Origin: Lachnospiraceae bacterium
GTDB taxonomy: Bacteria; Bacillota; Clostridia; Lachnospirales; Lachnospiraceae
NCBI GenBank assembly: GCA_024684155.1
Contig: JAIKXK010000081.1
Coordinates: forward strand, 1-7,854
DNA: 7,854 nucleotides
Direction: 5' to 3'
In this document: piece by piece, positions 5,324-7,854 of the stretch
How positions within the stretch are numbered: the first letter of the stretch is position 1
Layout: each line of letters starts with the position of its first letter
Made by a program: the position numbers and the translations under genes
Notes under the pieces: generated by a model
Seen by the model: the letters and a program-made list of their open reading frames with translations, nothing else
What the model was told of the DNA's origin: nothing
Database searches by the model: none

Positions 5324-7384
5324 ATGGAAACAATTACACCAAGAGGAAAATTGTTGGCATATATGAGAGCACCTATTTATATGGTGACCATATTTTTTGT
5401 CGGCAGCATATTTTTAATTTGGGAGCATAGAAGTCTAGGGATTGCATCACTGATTGTAACAGTGATCTATTTATTTATTACCCTAGGGGTTTATAAGGGA
5501 AACAAAAAGCGCTTATCAGATGAAATCATTGGATTTGCCGTTCAGTATGGAACGGTTCAAAGTCGTCTTTTAAAAAATTTCCAGGTGCCTTACGCCATTT
5601 TAGATGGTGAAGGTAAGATGTTTTGGATGAATGAACAGTTTTCAGAGCTTACGGGAAAAGATGTAAGATATCAGAAATCCATTACATCGATCTTTAAGGA
5701 AATCACCAGAGAAAGCATTGAGAGAGCGGAAACGGATCAATTTGTTATTCAGGTAGAATACGAAGACCGAATCTATGATGCTATTTTGGAAAAAATGAAT
5801 TTCGAGATAGAAGGGGAAGATATTAAACAACCCGGGGATCCTTTACTAGTGGAACGCTCCGGTTCTTTGATTGCAGTGTTATTGCAGGATGTTACAGATT
5901 TTGAGCAATTAAAGAAAACCAATGAAGAAGAGCAAATGGTTCCTGTTTTTTGTTATGTAGATAACTATGAGGAAACCATGGAATCTGTAGATGAAGTAAA
6001 ACGTTCTATGTTAACTGCAGTATTAGATCGTAATATTAGCCGTTACTTTAGAGAAGTAGATGGAATCATCCGTAAAATTGAAAAAGACAAATACTTTGTA
6101 GTATTGAAAAAGAAGGGATTGCAGGAATTAAAGGAAAACAAGTTCTCAATCCTAGAAGATATTCAAACTGTAAAAATTGGTACCGATAATGTCTTTACCT
6201 TAAGTATTGGTATTGGAATTAATGGTTCCACCTATACCCAAAGAGCAGAATATGCAAGAGCAGCAATTGATATGGCCCTTGGTCGTGGTGGTTCCCAGGT
6301 AGTGATTAAAGATAATAAAGACGTTTCTTATTATGGTGTTCGTGGTCGTGAGATGGAAAAGAACACTCGTGTAAAAGCGAGAGTAAAGGCCCAGGCTCTT
6401 CGAGAAATGATGGAAGGAAGAGAAAAGGTTTTAGTTATGGGACACAGTATTTCTGACGCAGATGCCCTAGGTGCTGCAGTGGGAGTTTACTGTTGTGCCA
6501 GAGATTTAGGAAAATCCTGTCAGATTGTCTTAAATACCATTACTTCGTCTCTTCGTCCATTGGTAGAAACTTTTACAGAAGATATGGGTTATCCAAGAGA
6601 TATGTTTGTTTCTTCTGAAGAGGCACTTATGATTGTGGATCCGGATACCTTAGTGGTAGTAGTGGATACCAATCGTCCAAATTATACAGAATGTCCTCAG
6701 CTTTTAAATCGAGGAAACGGTGTGGTGGTATTTGATCACCACAGACAGGGAAGTGAGCAGATTACAAATCCTTTGCTTTCCTATATTGAACCATACGCTT
6801 CAAGTGCATGTGAAATGATTACAGAGGTACTTCAGTACTTCTCTGATGATATTAAAATTAATCCTATTGAAGCGGATTGTATTTATGCTGGAATTTTAAT
6901 TGATACCAATAACTTTATGACAAAGACAGGTGTTCGTACCTTTGAGGCAGCAGCTTACTTACGTAGAAATGGTGCGGAAGTTACACGAGTTCGAAAGCTG
7001 CTTCGTGAAGATATGGGAGCTTATAAAGCAAGAGCGGAAGTTGTTCGTCATGCAGAAGTTTATCACGGTTCCTTTGCTATTTCCGTATGTAATGCAAGAG
7101 ATACAGAAAGCCCTACCATAGTAGGTGCTCAGGCTGCCAACGAACTATTAAATATTGTAGGTATTAAGGCTTCTTTTGTACTAACAGAGTATCAAAAGAA
7201 GATTTTCGTATCCTCTCGTTCCATTGATGAAATTGACGTTCAGTTAATTATGGAGCGTTTAGGCGGTGGTGGTCATTTAAATGTGGCTGGTGCTCAGATT
7301 GAAAATTCCAGCGTCAATGAGGTAAAACGAAGAATTGAAGATATTATCGATATATTAATCGATGAAGGAGATATAAAACTATGA
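5324..7384 (+). CDS. gdpP: Cyclic di-AMP phosphodiesterase GdpP (YybT family)
   Basis: GdpP hydrolyses c-di-AMP to pApA and so sets the messenger that controls potassium, osmolyte and cell-wall balance in Firmicutes. From ATG 5324 the protein has 686 residues. Two membrane helices (about 17-33 and 39-57) anchor it, followed by a PAS domain (about 84-194; heme-binding in studied homologues). A GGDEF domain (about 207-330) has the degenerate signature EKDKY (253-257), as is normal for the family. The catalytic DHH domain carries GHSISDAD (373-380), Asp448 in VVVDTN, DHH (471-473) and Asp527 in LIDTNN. The DHHA1 domain ends with GGGGHLNVAGA (647-657). All expected metal ligands are present, so it should be active. 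It has its own promoter, and its stop codon overlaps the rplI start by 4 nt. The order gdpP–rplI–dnaB matches Bacillus yybT–rplI–dnaC, which supports the assignment. Confidence 0.95.
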   Translation: METITPRGKLLAYMRAPIYMVTIFFVGSIFLIWEHRSLGIASLIVTVIYLFITLGVYKGNKKRLSDEIIGFAVQYGTVQSRLLKNFQVPYAILDGEGKMFWMNEQFSELTGKDVRYQKSITSIFKEITRESIERAETDQFVIQVEYEDRIYDAILEKMNFEIEGEDIKQPGDPLLVERSGSLIAVLLQDVTDFEQLKKTNEEEQMVPVFCYVDNYEETMESVDEVKRSMLTAVLDRNISRYFREVDGIIRKIEKDKYFVVLKKKGLQELKENKFSILEDIQTVKIGTDNVFTLSIGIGINGSTYTQRAEYARAAIDMALGRGGSQVVIKDNKDVSYYGVRGREMEKNTRVKARVKAQALREMMEGREKVLVMGHSISDADALGAAVGVYCCARDLGKSCQIVLNTITSSLRPLVETFTEDMGYPRDMFVSSEEALMIVDPDTLVVVVDTNRPNYTECPQLLNRGNGVVVFDHHRQGSEQITNPLLSYIEPYASSACEMITEVLQYFSDDIKINPIEADCIYAGILIDTNNFMTKTGVRTFEAAAYLRRNGAEVTRVRKLLREDMGAYKARAEVVRHAEVYHGSFAISVCNARDTESPTIVGAQAANELLNIVGIKASFVLTEYQKKIFVSSRSIDEIDVQLIMERLGGGGHLNVAGAQIENSSVNEVKRRIEDIIDILIDEGDIKL

Positions 7385-7827
7385 AAGTAATATTACTAGC
7401 TGATGTAAAACCACATGGCAAAAAAGGAGATATTGTTGAAGTATCAGACGGATATGCCAGAAACGTACTGTTTAAAAAGAAGCAGGGTGTAGAAGCAACC
7501 CCTGCCAATATTAATAATTTAAAACTTCAAAATCAGCATGCAGATAAGGTAGCAGCTGAAAATTTGGCTGCAGCAGAAGCTATGGCAGAAGAAATGAAGG
7601 AATGGTTAGTAGAAACATCTATTAAAGCAGGAGAAGGTGGAAGAACCTTTGGATCTGTTTCTTCAAAAGAAATTGCAACGGCTGTAAAAGCTCAATATGG
7701 CAAAGACATTGATAAGAAAAAGATTCAGATTGATGGAGCCATTAATAGTTTAGGTGTACATGAGGTAAAGGTAAAGCTTCATCAAAAAGTAACAGCTACA
7801 CTTCGTGTTCACGTTAGCGAAAAATAA
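7381..7827 (+). CDS. rplI: 50S ribosomal protein L9
   Basis: This 148-residue protein of the large ribosomal subunit binds 23S rRNA near the base of the L1 stalk and helps maintain the reading frame. The N-terminal domain has the family pattern MKVILLxDV...G.KGDIVEVSDGYARNVLFKKKxxVEAT (1-40). A long connecting helix (about 41-78) is rich in Ala and Glu. The C-terminal domain begins near the GEGGRTFGSVSSKEIA loop (about 82-97). The length is normal (E. coli 149). The ATG overlaps the gdpP stop as ATGA, with AAGGAG 10 nt upstream, so translation may be coupled. TAA 7825-7827 is followed 13 nt later by the next start. Confidence 0.97.
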   Translation: MKVILLADVKPHGKKGDIVEVSDGYARNVLFKKKQGVEATPANINNLKLQNQHADKVAAENLAAAEAMAEEMKEWLVETSIKAGEGGRTFGSVSSKEIATAVKAQYGKDIDKKKIQIDGAINSLGVHEVKVKLHQKVTATLRVHVSEK

Positions 7828-7840
7828 AAGGGGAAAATTC

Positions 7841-7854
7841 ATGGCCGAAGAACA
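7841..7854 (+). CDS. dnaB: Start of the next gene, probably replicative DNA helicase DnaB (truncated by window end)
   Basis: ATG 7841 is preceded by AAAAGGGG with a 7-nt spacer and opens a frame reading Met-Ala-Glu-Glu before the window ends. Four codons cannot identify a protein. The name rests only on the conserved Firmicutes order gdpP–rplI–dnaB (dnaC in Bacillus). It is 13 nt after rplI and clearly in the same transcript. Confidence 0.5.

Noticed and set aside
1..7854. CRISPR array, prophage, defence or toxin–antitoxin system
   Set aside because: No regularly spaced direct repeats and no gene of those families; nearly all coding sequence belongs to recognised metabolic, regulatory or housekeeping families.

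Overview
The window looks like chromosomal DNA from a low-GC Gram-positive anaerobe, most likely a Lachnospiraceae-type member of the Clostridia. The support is AT-rich intergenic DNA, strong purine-rich ribosome binding sites, TATAAT-type promoters, and the gdpP–rplI–(dnaB) order that is conserved across Firmicutes. The assignment rests on gene order and protein character; no 16S or other taxonomic marker is present.

Layout. Positions 1-753 (+) hold the C-terminal two thirds of galactokinase (galK). Positions 754-919 lie between converging genes. They hold most of an unusual 138-nt structured inverted repeat (789-926), whose long AT-rich outer stem encloses a more GC-rich core with several hairpins. 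Next on the minus strand come a PucR/CdaR-type transcription regulator (920-1792) with its own promoter, then a strong rho-independent terminator (1857-1896). That terminator closes a two-gene minus-strand operon: an HPr-like protein without the phosphorylatable histidine (3069-3302), followed by an MsmK/UgpC-type sugar ABC transporter ATPase (1925-3037). A 180-bp divergent promoter region (3303-3482) with a perfect 8+4+8 palindrome separates this operon from a plus-strand c-di-GMP phosphodiesterase (PAS–degenerate GGDEF–EAL, 3483-5177), which ends in a terminator. A second plus-strand unit starts at a good promoter (5245-5274). It encodes the membrane c-di-AMP phosphodiesterase GdpP (5324-7384), ribosomal protein L9 (7381-7827, ATGA overlap), and the first codons of a third gene, probably the replicative helicase dnaB (7841 onward).

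How the genes fit together. The left half is about sugar use: galactose phosphorylation, an ATPase that can power multi-sugar importers, an HPr/Crh-like protein that may link carbon status to that ATPase, and a CdaR-type regulator. The right half is about second messengers, with a predicted c-di-GMP hydrolase directly upstream of a c-di-AMP hydrolase, followed by housekeeping genes. Most of the window is ordinary core-genome content. The items most worth a second look are the structured repeat at 789-926 and the His-less HPr paralogue in an operon with the ABC ATPase. No mobile-element genes, CRISPR array, tRNA or rRNA were seen.
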